A stretch of DNA of 64,000 nucleotides from contig NZ_CP050022.2 of assembly GCF_011602485.2 (NCBI RefSeq), positions 1,632,001 through 1,696,000 on the forward strand. The letters are read 5' to 3'. Below the pieces are notes generated by a model. That model worked only from the letters and a program-made list of their open reading frames with translations, had not been told where the DNA came from and searched no databases. Made by a program: the position numbers and the translations under genes. Source of the stretch: Bradyrhizobium sp. 1(2017). GTDB taxonomy: Bacteria > Pseudomonadota > Alphaproteobacteria > Rhizobiales > Xanthobacteraceae. Below, piece by piece: positions 34,681 to 43,515 of the stretch (its first letter is position 1; each line of letters begins with the position of its first letter).

Positions 34681-35778
34681 TCAAGCCGCCTTCTTCGCGG
34701 AGCCGAGATGCGTCAGGCGCGGCATCACCTCGTTCTTCAGCAGCGACAGCGAATGGTGCCAGGCTTCCGCCTTGTGCTTGTAGTCGAAGCCGAACACCAG
34801 CAGCACACCGAAGCCGCCGACCTCGTCGTAGATCTTCTCGATCTTCTCGGCGACGGTCGCGGGCGAGCCGACGATCCAGTTCCGCTTGGCGCAATATTCG
34901 ACGGTGACGTCGCTGTCGGGCACGTCGGGCGCGTGCTTCAGATAATCCTTGAAGCCGAAATGGCCGAGCAGCGGCAGGAAGTACTCGCTCATCATCCGGC
35001 CCATCATGTCGCCGGTCGAGAGCTTCCAGGCTTCCTCGTCGGTATCGGCGACGAACACCTCGCGCACCAGTCGCCAATCCGCGCGGTTCGGCTTGCGCCC
35101 GGTCTTGGCGGCGCCGATCTCGACCGAATCCCAATGGCTGGAGACATAGGCCGGGTTGAGGTTGAGGCTCATCGGGATGAAGCCACGCTCGCCGGCGAGC
35201 TTCAGGGTGTCCGAGTTCTTGGAGAGCCCGGCAACGCCGATCGGCGGATGCGGCGCCTGCAGCGGCTTGATGTGCGGCTTGAGGAAGTCGAACATCGTAT
35301 CGGGCTTGGTCACCGTCCAGAACTTGCCCTTGTGGGTGAACGGGGCCGGTTCGGTCCACAGCTTCAGGATGATCTCGAGCGCCTCGCGGGTCATGTCGCG
35401 GTTCTGTCCGCTCATGCCGTCGACGTTGAACATCGCCCAGTCGCTCGGCAGCCCCGAAGCCGCGACGCCGAAATTGAGCCGGCCTTCGGAGAGATGGTCG
35501 AGCATGGCAACGCGGTTGGCAAGCTCGGCCGGGTGATGATACGGCAGCAGGAAGCCGCCCGGCCCGATGCGAAGCTTCTTGGTCTGCATCAGCGCCTGTG
35601 CGATCAGCAGATCCGGCGTGGGATTGGGTTCCCAGGGGGCGGTGTGGTGCTCGCCGACCCAGGCTTCCTGATAGCCGAGCTCGTCGAGCCAGCGCATGAC
35701 CTGCAGGTCCCAGTCGTTCCCTTCCTTCAGGCCGCACTCCGGCGGATGCGAAGGCATGGTGAAATAGCCGATCTCCAT
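34681..35778 (-). CDS. LLM class (bacterial luciferase-like) flavin-dependent monooxygenase
   Basis: A 365-residue TIM-barrel oxygenase of the luciferase-like family, close in appearance to limonene-monooxygenase-type and alkane-sulfonate-type members: MEIGYFTMPSHPPE at the N-terminus, AWVGEHHTAPW near 40, GGFLLPYHHPAELANRVAMLDHLSEGRLNFGV near 75-105, and GSPATVAEKIEKI near 305. It needs reduced flavin, probably from the reductase downstream. The substrate is unknown. It is divergent from the dgoK-dgoA operon. Confidence 0.88.
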   Translation of the reverse strand: MEIGYFTMPSHPPECGLKEGNDWDLQVMRWLDELGYQEAWVGEHHTAPWEPNPTPDLLIAQALMQTKKLRIGPGGFLLPYHHPAELANRVAMLDHLSEGRLNFGVAASGLPSDWAMFNVDGMSGQNRDMTREALEIILKLWTEPAPFTHKGKFWTVTKPDTMFDFLKPHIKPLQAPHPPIGVAGLSKNSDTLKLAGERGFIPMSLNLNPAYVSSHWDSVEIGAAKTGRKPNRADWRLVREVFVADTDEEAWKLSTGDMMGRMMSEYFLPLLGHFGFKDYLKHAPDVPDSDVTVEYCAKRNWIVGSPATVAEKIEKIYDEVGGFGVLLVFGFDYKHKAEAWHHSLSLLKNEVMPRLTHLGSAKKAA

Positions 35779-35937
35779 GGGTTTCCTCTCTACAATTGAC
35801 GCGTCTTGTTGCGCGGTTCACGGATGTGAGTGGGAACGCTTCAGCAAGGGGTGTGCCAGCGCGACATGGGTATAATCCAGCGAGAAAGGGCTGGTTTGCG
35901 GCGGCAATAGCCGATATCCCGGGGCGGATTTGCAAGC

Positions 35938-35982
35938 CCTCGTCTCATTGTCGCGAGACGGTGTCTTGCCGGTGAGACGAGG
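35938..35982 (+). promoter_or_regulatory. Leader with mutually exclusive hairpins before dgoK
   Basis: CCTCGTCTCA (35938-35947) is perfectly complementary to TGAGACGAGG (35973-35982), while its core CGTCTC (35941-35946) can also pair with GAGACG at 35955-35960. The outer arm ends in GAGG, 12 bases before the dgoK ATG. Alternative folding could open or close the ribosome binding region; alternatively the repeats are a repressor operator. Confidence 0.5.
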
Positions 35983-35994
35983 ATACGTGTCGAG

Positions 35995-36909
35995 ATGAGC
36001 GAACCCGCCTATGTCGCGGTGGATTGGGGCACTAGCAGCTTCCGGCTCTGGCTGGTCGACCGTGCCGGCCAGGTGCTGGCGGAGCGCCGCAGCGGCGAGG
36101 GCATGCTGACCGCGGCCAAAGCCGGTTTTTCCGCAGTGCTGCAATCGCACCTTGCGGCGATCGAAGCGCCGGATCACCTGCCGGTGCTTGTCTGTGGCAT
36201 GGCCGGCGCGAAGACGGGCTGGGTCGAGGCCGGTTATGTCGATACGCCGGCGCCGCTTGCCGCGATCCTGAAACAGGCCGCGCGTGTGGCCGGCGAGGCG
36301 CGCGACATCCGCATCCTGCCGGGTATCGCGCAGCGCGATGCAAAGGCGCCGGACGTGATGCGTGGCGAGGAGACGCAATTGCTCGGCGCGCTCGGTCTCG
36401 ATGCCGCCGGCGAGGCGCTGGTCTGCATGCCCGGCACACATTCGAAATGGGTGCGGGTGAAGGACGGCACGGTCGCGCATTTCTCCACCTTCATGACCGG
36501 CGAGCTGTTCAGCGCCGTCTCCCGCGAGACCATTCTGTCGCTTGCGGTCGCCGGCGCTGATGACGCGGACGATATCGCGAGCTTCAAGACGGCCGTCGTT
36601 TCGGCGTTCAAGACGCCGGCCTTCGCCGCCAATCTCCTGTTCACCGCGCGGTCGCGGCAGCTCTTGTTCGGTGGCACGCCGGCTGCGGCGCGCGAAACCT
36701 TGTCGGGGACCCTGATCGGCATCGAGCTCGCCGCGGGCCTTTCGGGCACTGTGCCGAAAGCAGGCGTCACGCTGATCGCCTCAGGGCGGCTGGCGATGTT
36801 GTACAGGATGGCTTTCGAGGTGCTGTCGGTTGCTGTGACCCCGATCGATGCCGATGAAGCGGTTCGCCGCGGGCTGTCGATGGCGGCAGCCGCGATCTGG
36901 TCGAAATGA
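35995..36909 (+). CDS. dgoK: 2-dehydro-3-deoxygalactonokinase
   Basis: A 304-residue sugar kinase of the DgoK family that phosphorylates 2-keto-3-deoxygalactonate in galactonate (De Ley-Doudoroff type) degradation. The N-terminal phosphate motif AVDWGTSSFRLWLVD and the internal MRGEETQLLGAL and PGTHSKWV segments are typical. It is followed at 14 bases by the matching aldolase, which supports the assignment strongly. A hairpin-rich leader lies directly upstream. Confidence 0.92.
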   Translation: MSEPAYVAVDWGTSSFRLWLVDRAGQVLAERRSGEGMLTAAKAGFSAVLQSHLAAIEAPDHLPVLVCGMAGAKTGWVEAGYVDTPAPLAAILKQAARVAGEARDIRILPGIAQRDAKAPDVMRGEETQLLGALGLDAAGEALVCMPGTHSKWVRVKDGTVAHFSTFMTGELFSAVSRETILSLAVAGADDADDIASFKTAVVSAFKTPAFAANLLFTARSRQLLFGGTPAAARETLSGTLIGIELAAGLSGTVPKAGVTLIASGRLAMLYRMAFEVLSVAVTPIDADEAVRRGLSMAAAAIWSK

Positions 36910-36922
36910 GAGGATGACCGAG

Positions 36923-37555
36923 ATGAGCGTTGCCTTCCCGCCGATGAAGCGTCCGCTGGTCGCGATCCTGCGCGGCGTCAGGCCCGAGGAGAGCGAGGCG
37001 ATCGTCGGCGTCCTGATCGACGCCGGCATGACTGCGATCGAAATTCCCCTGAACTCGCCCGATCCGTTCCGCTCCATTGCTACTGCGGTGAAGCAAGCGC
37101 CGGCCGGCGTTCTGATCGGCGCCGGCACGGTGCTGACGGCCGCAGACGTCGACCGTCTCAACGATGCCGGCGGCAAGCTCATGGTCTCGCCGAATGTCGA
37201 CACCGCGGTGCTGGCGCGCGCGCATCAGCACGGCATGGTGACGATGCCCGGCGTGTTCTCGCCGACAGAGGCGCTGCTGGCGGCGCGGTCGGGTGCCTCG
37301 AGCCTGAAGTTCTTTCCGGCGAGCGTACTCGGCGCGTCCGGCATCGCCGCGATCCGCGCCGTGCTCCCCGCAGGCGTGATGATCGCCGCCGTCGGCGGCG
37401 TCTCCGACCAGAACTTTGCGGAGTACATCAAGGGTGGTGTGACCGCGTTCGGGCTCGGCTCGAGCCTTTACAAGCCCGGGATGACGGCAGCGGATGTAGC
37501 GGCTCGCGCAAAGGTGACAATCGCGGCCTACGATCGGGCGATTGCGAACGACTGA
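36923..37555 (+). CDS. dgoA: 2-dehydro-3-deoxy-6-phosphogalactonate aldolase
   Basis: A 210-residue class I aldolase that splits 2-keto-3-deoxy-6-phosphogalactonate to pyruvate and glyceraldehyde 3-phosphate, directly after DgoK in the pathway. The KDPG-aldolase-family motifs are present: ILRGVRPEE, the general base region AIEIPLNSP, IGAGTVLT, and the Schiff-base lysine in SLKFFPAS. The ATG at 36923 has GAGG 9 bases upstream; an ATG at 36914 is too close to it. It is coexpressed with dgoK. A galactonate dehydratase gene is not in the window. Confidence 0.92.
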   Translation: MSVAFPPMKRPLVAILRGVRPEESEAIVGVLIDAGMTAIEIPLNSPDPFRSIATAVKQAPAGVLIGAGTVLTAADVDRLNDAGGKLMVSPNVDTAVLARAHQHGMVTMPGVFSPTEALLAARSGASSLKFFPASVLGASGIAAIRAVLPAGVMIAAVGGVSDQNFAEYIKGGVTAFGLGSSLYKPGMTAADVAARAKVTIAAYDRAIAND

Positions 37556-37635
37556 GCTTGTGATGAACAAGCCGTGATGGCATCACGGTCGTGCCTTAGC
37601 CTATCTTGCTGCACCAGCGCGATGAGGAGACCGAC

Positions 37636-39372
37636 ATGGCGATCAACAACATAGCCGAACTGTTCGTGGCAACGCTCGAACAGGCCGGCGTCAAGCGCAT
37701 CTATGGCATTGTCGGCGACAGCCTGAACGGCTTCACAGAGGCGCTGCGCCGCCGCGGCACCATCGACTGGATCCATGTCCGGCACGAAGAGGTCGCAGCC
37801 TTTGCCGCCGCCGGCGAAGCCGAGATGACGGGAAGCCTTGCGGTGTGTGCGGGCTCCTGCGGCCCGGGCAATCTGCATCTGATCAACGGCCTGTTCGACG
37901 CGCATCGCAGCCGCGTGCCGGTGCTCGCCATCGCCGCGCAGATTCCCTCGGCCGAGATCGGCGGCGGCTATTTCCAGGAAACTCACCCGCAAAACCTGTT
38001 CCGCGAATGCAGCCATTATTGCGAGCTGGTCTCCGACCCGAGCCAGCTTCCTTACGTGCTGGAGAATGCGATCCGCGCGGCGGTGGGTCTGCGCGGCGTT
38101 GCCGTGATCGCCATGCCAGGCGACGTCGCCTTCCGCAGCCCGCCCAAGCGCGCGCTGTCGACGACGCGCGGCCTCGCGCTGGCGCAGCCGAAGGTCGTGC
38201 CGCAGGCGGATGAGCTGAAGGCGCTCGCGGATCTCCTGAACGGCGCCGAGCGCATCACGCTGTTCTGCGGCCGCGGCTGCGCCGGCGCACATGCGCCGCT
38301 GATGCAGCTTGCCGAGGCCTTGAAGAGCCCGATCGTCCATGCCCTCGGCGGCAAGGAACATGTCGAATACGACAATCCCTACGACGTCGGCATGACCGGC
38401 TTCATCGGCTTCTCCTCGGGCTACGCGGCCATGCATGCCTGCGACGCGCTGGTGATGCTCGGGACTGATTTTCCCTACAAGCAGTTCTTCCCGACCGACG
38501 CGAAGGTCGCGCAGGTTGATCTCCGCCCCGAGAATCTGGGGCGGCGCTGCAGGATCGATCTCGGCCTCGTTGGCGACGTCAAGCTGAGCATCGAGGCGCT
38601 GCTGCCGCTGTTGAAGACCAAGACGCAGCGCAAGCATCTCGACGACGCGATCGCGCATTACAAGAAGGCGCGAGAAGGTCTGGACTCGCTCGCCAAGGGC
38701 ACGCCAGGCAGCAAGCCGATCCACCCGCAATATCTCGCAAAGGTCATCAGCGACCACGCGACCGACGATGCGGTGTTCACCGCCGATGTCGGCACGCCCA
38801 CGGTGTGGGCCGCGCGCTATCTCGACATGAACGGCCGCCGCCGGCTGATCGGCTCCTTCGTGCATGGCTCGATGGCCAACGCCATGCCGCAGGCGATCGG
38901 CGCGCAGGCCGCGCAGCCCGGCCGACAAGTGATCTCCCTGTCGGGCGACGGTGGCTTCACCATGCTGATGGGCGATCTGATCACGCTGACGCAGATGAAG
39001 CTGCCGGTGAAGGTGGTCGTCTTCAACAACGGCGTGCTCGGCTTCGTTGCACTGGAGATGAAGGCAGCGGGCTTCGTCGACACCAATGTCGATCTGGAGA
39101 ACCCCGATTTCGCCGCGATGGCGCGCGCGATGGGTATCTTCGCCAAACGCGTCGAAGACCCGGGCGAGCTGCCCGGCGCGGTCAAGGAGATGCTGGCGCA
39201 TGACGGGCCGGCGTTGCTCGACGTCGTTACCGCCAAGCAGGAATTGTCGATGCCGCCGACCATCACGGCCGAGCAGGTCAAGGGCTTCAGCCTGTGGGTA
39301 TTGCGTGCGGTGATGAACGGCCGCGGCGACGAGGTGCTGGACCTCGCGAAGACGAATCTCTTGCCGCGATGA
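37636..39372 (+). CDS. poxB: Pyruvate dehydrogenase (quinone), PoxB type
   Basis: A 578-residue thiamine-diphosphate enzyme. The N-terminal domain closely follows E. coli PoxB ([25 protein letters not shown] with the catalytic Glu, [42 protein letters not shown]). The C-terminal domain has the ThDP motif [15 protein letters not shown]...NNGVLGF. It should oxidise pyruvate to acetate and CO2 and pass electrons via FAD to ubiquinone at the inner membrane. The start has GAGGAG 6 bases upstream. The pyruvate made by the preceding aldolase is a plausible substrate link. Confidence 0.92.
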   Translation: MAINNIAELFVATLEQAGVKRIYGIVGDSLNGFTEALRRRGTIDWIHVRHEEVAAFAAAGEAEMTGSLAVCAGSCGPGNLHLINGLFDAHRSRVPVLAIAAQIPSAEIGGGYFQETHPQNLFRECSHYCELVSDPSQLPYVLENAIRAAVGLRGVAVIAMPGDVAFRSPPKRALSTTRGLALAQPKVVPQADELKALADLLNGAERITLFCGRGCAGAHAPLMQLAEALKSPIVHALGGKEHVEYDNPYDVGMTGFIGFSSGYAAMHACDALVMLGTDFPYKQFFPTDAKVAQVDLRPENLGRRCRIDLGLVGDVKLSIEALLPLLKTKTQRKHLDDAIAHYKKAREGLDSLAKGTPGSKPIHPQYLAKVISDHATDDAVFTADVGTPTVWAARYLDMNGRRRLIGSFVHGSMANAMPQAIGAQAAQPGRQVISLSGDGGFTMLMGDLITLTQMKLPVKVVVFNNGVLGFVALEMKAAGFVDTNVDLENPDFAAMARAMGIFAKRVEDPGELPGAVKEMLAHDGPALLDVVTAKQELSMPPTITAEQVKGFSLWVLRAVMNGRGDEVLDLAKTNLLPR

Positions 39373-39435
39373 TCTTGCCGAGGCAATCGGTCCACCTCTG
39401 CTCGACGGGGAGAGGTGAACACCGGCTGTGCGGCC

Positions 39436-39801
39436 TCAGCCGCGCTTCGCCGACGGGGCGGGCAGGCGCTCGGGGCGGTTCTGGAAGCGTTGCCAGTGTA
39501 GCAGGACACCGATCAGCAGCGCCGGGACGAAGCCGAGCACGATCAGGAAATGCGGTAGCTTCGCCGACGAGACGAATGCAATCGCGATGTCAGAGATCAG
39601 CCAGAGCGCCGCAAACATCACCGCGAAATCCAGGCGCGGGCAACGAAGGTAGTAGAACACAGCGGTGATAATCACGGCGGGTCCGATCGCAATGCCGATC
39701 ATGACTGCCGTCAGCTCCGTCGGCGTCAGCGCGTCGAGCACCATCGAGGCCAGCAACCAGAGTGCGGCGAACATGGCGACGATGTCGAGAGGATGCCGCA
39801 A
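39436..39801 (-). CDS. Hypothetical four-helix membrane protein
   Basis: A 121-residue protein, with about four hydrophobic helices in two similar halves: both contain the motif VAMFAALWLL / FAVMFAALWLISD, suggesting an internal duplication. I do not recognise a named family. The TTG start at 39801 has AGAGG 7 bases upstream; the frame is open farther but would run into the thioesterase gene. A short polar C-terminus ends the protein. Confidence 0.55.
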   Translation of the reverse strand: MRHPLDIVAMFAALWLLASMVLDALTPTELTAVMIGIAIGPAVIITAVFYYLRCPRLDFAVMFAALWLISDIAIAFVSSAKLPHFLIVLGFVPALLIGVLLHWQRFQNRPERLPAPSAKRG

Positions 39802-39868
39802 CAGAGTACCTCTTTCGGGGGCCGCCCTATCGTTGTGGCCAGGACGGCGCCCGTCAAGTAAAATACGC

Positions 39869-40777
39869 CTATTCCTCGTCACTTCCAGGCGTTGGCCGCA
39901 GCATGAAGTGACCGAATGCTGTGGCGATCGGCTTGGTCGCATCCTCCTGCCAGGCCCGCGCCTCGAAGGCGACGATGCGCCGGCCCTGCTTCACGATCGA
40001 GACGTCGGCAAAGGTGTCGAGCGCGCGACCTGAACGCAAGTAGTTGACGGTGAGGCCGATCGGTTTGGGCGGCGCGGCCGTGCCGAGCTCGCGTGCCACG
40101 CCGACGATCGCGGTGGTCTCCAGGAAAGCACCGGTCATGCCGCCGTGGATCGCAGGCAAGATCGGGTTGCCGATGATCTTCGGCGAGAACGGCATCGTCA
40201 GCGTGCCGTCGTCGTTGACGCGAATGCCGAGGCAGCGCGCGAACGGGCTGTTCGCGAACGGGCCATCCGGATCTTCCGGCGCCTCCAGTGTCGGGATGTT
40301 GCGCCCGTCCATCCGGCGGTCCGCGAGCATGTTGGTGCGATTGGCGCCGATCATGAAGCAGGCGGTCGCGGTCGCGACCGGGTCGTCCTCGGACTCCTGA
40401 TACGCGGTGGAGCGCACGAAGGCAATCGAGCGTGTGGTGCGGTAGCAGACCGAATGCGCCTTGATGTCGAGGCCCGGCGTCGCCGGCTTCTGATAGTCGA
40501 TGCGCAGGTCGAGCGTCGCTATGGCGCGCGTGCCGTCGAGCGCAAGCTGCACGGCCATGCCGCAGCTCTCGTCCAGCATCGCGGTGACGACGCCGCCATG
40601 CAGAACGCCGGTCTCGGTGTCGCCGACGAAAACGGGACGATAGGGCAGGCTGGACCAGGCCTCGGCGGGCGCGAAGCGGTCGAGCTGGAGCCCGCTGATA
40701 TGGCCGTAATCGGAGCGGCGGCCCTGGATTGCCTCGGCGAGTTCCTCGAAGGGGAGCGTAGCGGGTTGCGTGGACAT
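39869..40777 (-). CDS. Tandem hotdog-fold thioesterase (PaaI family)
   Basis: A 302-residue protein made of two hotdog domains: the first (about 30-150) contains GVLHGGVVTAMLDESCGMAVQ, the second (about 180-295) contains AIHGGMTGAFLETTAIVG. Single PaaI-type thioesterases are about 140 residues, so this is a fused pair that may work as an internal dimer on acyl-CoA. In the second domain the motif is changed (HGGMTGAFLE). It faces away from the small acidic gene at 40921. Confidence 0.85.
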   Translation of the reverse strand: MSTQPATLPFEELAEAIQGRRSDYGHISGLQLDRFAPAEAWSSLPYRPVFVGDTETGVLHGGVVTAMLDESCGMAVQLALDGTRAIATLDLRIDYQKPATPGLDIKAHSVCYRTTRSIAFVRSTAYQESEDDPVATATACFMIGANRTNMLADRRMDGRNIPTLEAPEDPDGPFANSPFARCLGIRVNDDGTLTMPFSPKIIGNPILPAIHGGMTGAFLETTAIVGVARELGTAAPPKPIGLTVNYLRSGRALDTFADVSIVKQGRRIVAFEARAWQEDATKPIATAFGHFMLRPTPGSDEE

Positions 40778-40920
40778 GACGACGTTCTAGACCAGTGCCG
40801 GGCGCCGCGCAAAACCTCGAATGGCGTTGCAGGTCGGCTCGCGCGGTTTGGCCTCGACAGGGCGGGCCGAAGCGACGATGGTGGGGCTTCTTTTCGTACG
40901 CGTAGCTGCAAGGAGCGCCC

Positions 40921-41238
40921 ATGACCGACCCCGAAACGCCCTCGACCGCCCAGGGGCCCGTCACCATTTCCAGCTCCAGCGCCGAGCGGGCGCCGATCGT
41001 CTATTTCGACGGCGCCTCCTGCTTCGGCCATCACAACGGCGCGATCCAGATCGAGCTCGCCGCCAACCTGCTGATGCCGGTCGGTGCCGCCGTCAGGGTC
41101 GACGTGGTCCAGACCGCTCACTTGCGTTGCAGCGTAGCCGCAGCGCTTGCGCTGCGCGAAGCCCTCGACAAGGCGCTGGCGATGTACAAGCAGGGCCAGC
41201 AGCAGCCGAACGAGGAGATTCCGGCGGTGAAGAACTGA
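40921..41238 (+). CDS. Small conserved hypothetical protein (DUF3467-like?)
   Basis: A 105-residue soluble protein with an extended beta-rich middle (APIVYFDGASCFGHHNGAIQIELAANLLMP) and a C-terminal helix (AAALALREALDKALAMYKQ). The pattern of a short strand core followed by a helix resembles DUF3467-type proteins, but I am not sure of this. No catalytic motif is seen. It reads away from the thioesterase and is followed by a membrane-anchored gene. Confidence 0.6.
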   Translation: MTDPETPSTAQGPVTISSSSAERAPIVYFDGASCFGHHNGAIQIELAANLLMPVGAAVRVDVVQTAHLRCSVAAALALREALDKALAMYKQGQQQPNEEIPAVKN

Positions 41239-41353
41239 GGCTGCCGGGCGATTCCATGGACGGAGCGGGGCCGCGGCGCGTGTATCGTGCTTCAGGTACT
41301 ACCGTCGATCGTCTCGTCGCGCTAATCTGGCCGGAGAACTCGCGGAGTCTCCG

Positions 41354-41899
41354 ATGTCAGACACAGAACCAAGATCCGTCGCGCCGTTCTGGCTCACCTC
41401 GCCGTTGCTGTTGGCCCTCGTCGGACTGGTCGGGACCGGGGTCGGCGCTGTGTTGCAGGGCTTTTGGAATACGCGGCTCGAGCGCGAGAAGTTCGAGTTT
41501 TCGCTGATCGAGAAGGCGCTCGCCGTCGCGGACAAGAAAGAAGCTGCGCAGAACCTCAAGTTTCTCGTCGACGCCGGGCTCATCAACCAGTTCAACGCGG
41601 AGAAGATCGCCGCGCTGGCCAAAAATCCGCAATCATTGCCGGACTTCGCCGCGCCGCGCGATATGATTCCTCCGCGGCTCGGCAAGGCGGTCCTGTCACG
41701 CCTTGGCACGTATAAGGGTACGGTCGACGACGACAGTGCCGGCAGCGATTACCGCAAGGCGATCGTAGATTTCCAGGTCGGCCAGAGCCTGCCGGGTGAT
41801 GGCATCATCGGACCGCTCACATTCGATCGAATGAAAAGCGAGTATACGAGGGCGACGGGAGCATGGCCGCCGGAAGCGAGCAGCAAGGCAAAACCATGA
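41354..41899 (+). CDS. Membrane-anchored protein with peptidoglycan-binding-like domain
   Basis: A 181-residue protein: one N-terminal helix (about 15-37), a charged helical segment (FEFSLIEKALAVADKKEAAQNLKFLVDAGLI), and a C-terminal domain (about 110-165) with the PG_binding_1 pattern AVLSRLGTYKG...DYRKAIVDFQVGQSLPGDGIIGPLTFDRM. It probably sits in the inner membrane and touches peptidoglycan or a similar polymer. It ends 12 bases before the convergent amidase gene. Confidence 0.7.
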   Translation: MSDTEPRSVAPFWLTSPLLLALVGLVGTGVGAVLQGFWNTRLEREKFEFSLIEKALAVADKKEAAQNLKFLVDAGLINQFNAEKIAALAKNPQSLPDFAAPRDMIPPRLGKAVLSRLGTYKGTVDDDSAGSDYRKAIVDFQVGQSLPGDGIIGPLTFDRMKSEYTRATGAWPPEASSKAKP

Positions 41900-41911
41900 G
41901 CGCGCGCCGGC

Positions 41912-43387
41912 TCAGCCGTTGCCCACATGCACCTTCGGCTTCTTGCCGCCGTTCCACTTGCCGTCGAGCGCGCGCTCGATCTGGGCGGCGAGCTGCAGCA
42001 GCAGGCCGTCATTGGCCTGTTTGGCGATCGCCTGGATGCCGAGCGGCAGGCCGTGGTTCTGGGTTGCCATCGGCATCGAGATCGCGGGCATGCCGCAGAG
42101 ATTGGCGAGCGGCGTGAAGGCGAAGAAGCGCCAGAGATTGCCGAACCAGTCGAGCACATCGGGATTGTCGGAGATGGTGAGATATTCCCTGGTGCCGACC
42201 TTCGGCGTCGGCAGCGCGGTGATGGGCGTCAGGATCACGTCCCACTGCTCGAAGAAGCTGCCGAAGCCGCGCGAGGTCGTGTTGAACACGCCCTGCATCC
42301 TCGCGCGTTCGGCGAAGCTCGTGTGCCGGCCGGCCTCCCAGATGCGGATGTTGATGGGCTCGATCAGATCTTCCGGCGGCTTTTCCAGCCCACGCGCGGC
42401 GAGCATGTTGGAAATCACCACCGCGAAGTTCGAGATGTAGCAGGTGGTCTGTGCCGCGAACGCGGCGCGGAAGTCGAGTTCGGGCAGGGCGTAGTCGACG
42501 TGATGGCCGAGGCCTTCGAGGAAGCGGCCGATCTTCTCCAGCTCGGCGGCGATCTCAGGCGTCGCGCTGTAATCGCCCCAGCTGTGCGAGAGCGCGATGC
42601 GGAGCTTGCCGGGATCGCGCTTGATCATTTCGGAATAAGGCTGCGCCGTAGTCCAGAACGGCATGAACTCGCCGGGCGCGGGTCCCCGCGCGTGATCGAC
42701 GAACGCGGCGGTGTCGCGCACCGAGCGCGACTGGCAGCCCTGGATCGAGACGAGACCGGTGAGATCGGACATGTGCGGGGCGAGCGAGAACACGCCGCGC
42801 GAGACCTTCAACCCGATATTGCCGTTGACGCCGGCGGGAATGCGGATCGAGCCGCCGCCGTCGGTCGCATGCGCGATCGGCACCACGCCGGCCGCGACCA
42901 TCGCCGCGCTGCCCGCCGACGAGCCGCAAGTGGTGTAGTCGATATTCCATGGATTGCGCGTGACGTAGACGGCGGGATTGTCGGCCGAGCTGCAGACACC
43001 GAATTCAGGCGTCGTCGTGCGCCCGATCAGGTTGAGCCCCGCCTGGCGGAATTTTCCGGTCAGGAACGTGTCGGCGCTGGCGCGATTGCCGCGCATCAAC
43101 AACGAGCCCATCTCCTGGAGCCGGCCCTTCATGGTCGGTCCCAGGTCCTTCATCAGGAAGGGCAGGCCGGCAAATGGGCCGGAGAGGTTGGCGCCATCCT
43201 TGGCGGGGTCGGCGATCACGTCCTCGAACAGCTCGACCACGCCTGACAGCGACGGATTGACCTTGGCGACGCCGGCCGCGGCCTGGCGCGCCAGGTCCTT
43301 TGCCGTCAGCTCGCCCTTGCGCACGCGCCCGGCCAGCGCCACGCCGTCATGCTGCGCCCATTCATTCCAGCTCATCGGCAAAGTCAT
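41912..43387 (-). CDS. Amidase-signature family hydrolase
   Basis: A 491-residue amidase. The Ser-cisSer-Lys triad is visible: Lys in PFLMKDLGP, cis-Ser in CGSSAGSAAMVAAG and the nucleophile Ser in DGGGSIRIPA. Length and motifs are close to 6-aminohexanoate-cyclic-dimer hydrolase-type members. It lies next to a cyanuric acid hydrolase family gene on the same strand, so a role in s-triazine or other cyclic amide/ureide breakdown (for example carboxybiuret hydrolysis, as AtzE does) is possible but not shown. The gap to that gene is about 130 bases. Confidence 0.85.
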   Translation of the reverse strand: MTLPMSWNEWAQHDGVALAGRVRKGELTAKDLARQAAAGVAKVNPSLSGVVELFEDVIADPAKDGANLSGPFAGLPFLMKDLGPTMKGRLQEMGSLLMRGNRASADTFLTGKFRQAGLNLIGRTTTPEFGVCSSADNPAVYVTRNPWNIDYTTCGSSAGSAAMVAAGVVPIAHATDGGGSIRIPAGVNGNIGLKVSRGVFSLAPHMSDLTGLVSIQGCQSRSVRDTAAFVDHARGPAPGEFMPFWTTAQPYSEMIKRDPGKLRIALSHSWGDYSATPEIAAELEKIGRFLEGLGHHVDYALPELDFRAAFAAQTTCYISNFAVVISNMLAARGLEKPPEDLIEPINIRIWEAGRHTSFAERARMQGVFNTTSRGFGSFFEQWDVILTPITALPTPKVGTREYLTISDNPDVLDWFGNLWRFFAFTPLANLCGMPAISMPMATQNHGLPLGIQAIAKQANDGLLLQLAAQIERALDGKWNGGKKPKVHVGNG

Positions 43388-43515
43388 GTGGTCAAAATCC
43401 CCTTGGGTAGCGGCGTCCCTTCCTTTCGCAAGGGCCCGCCTGAATCAACTGAGCCGGCGCGAAGGGCAGGGTTGCATGGGGCGGAGGGGTGGCGGGAAGC
43501 GTCGATACCGCCGTC

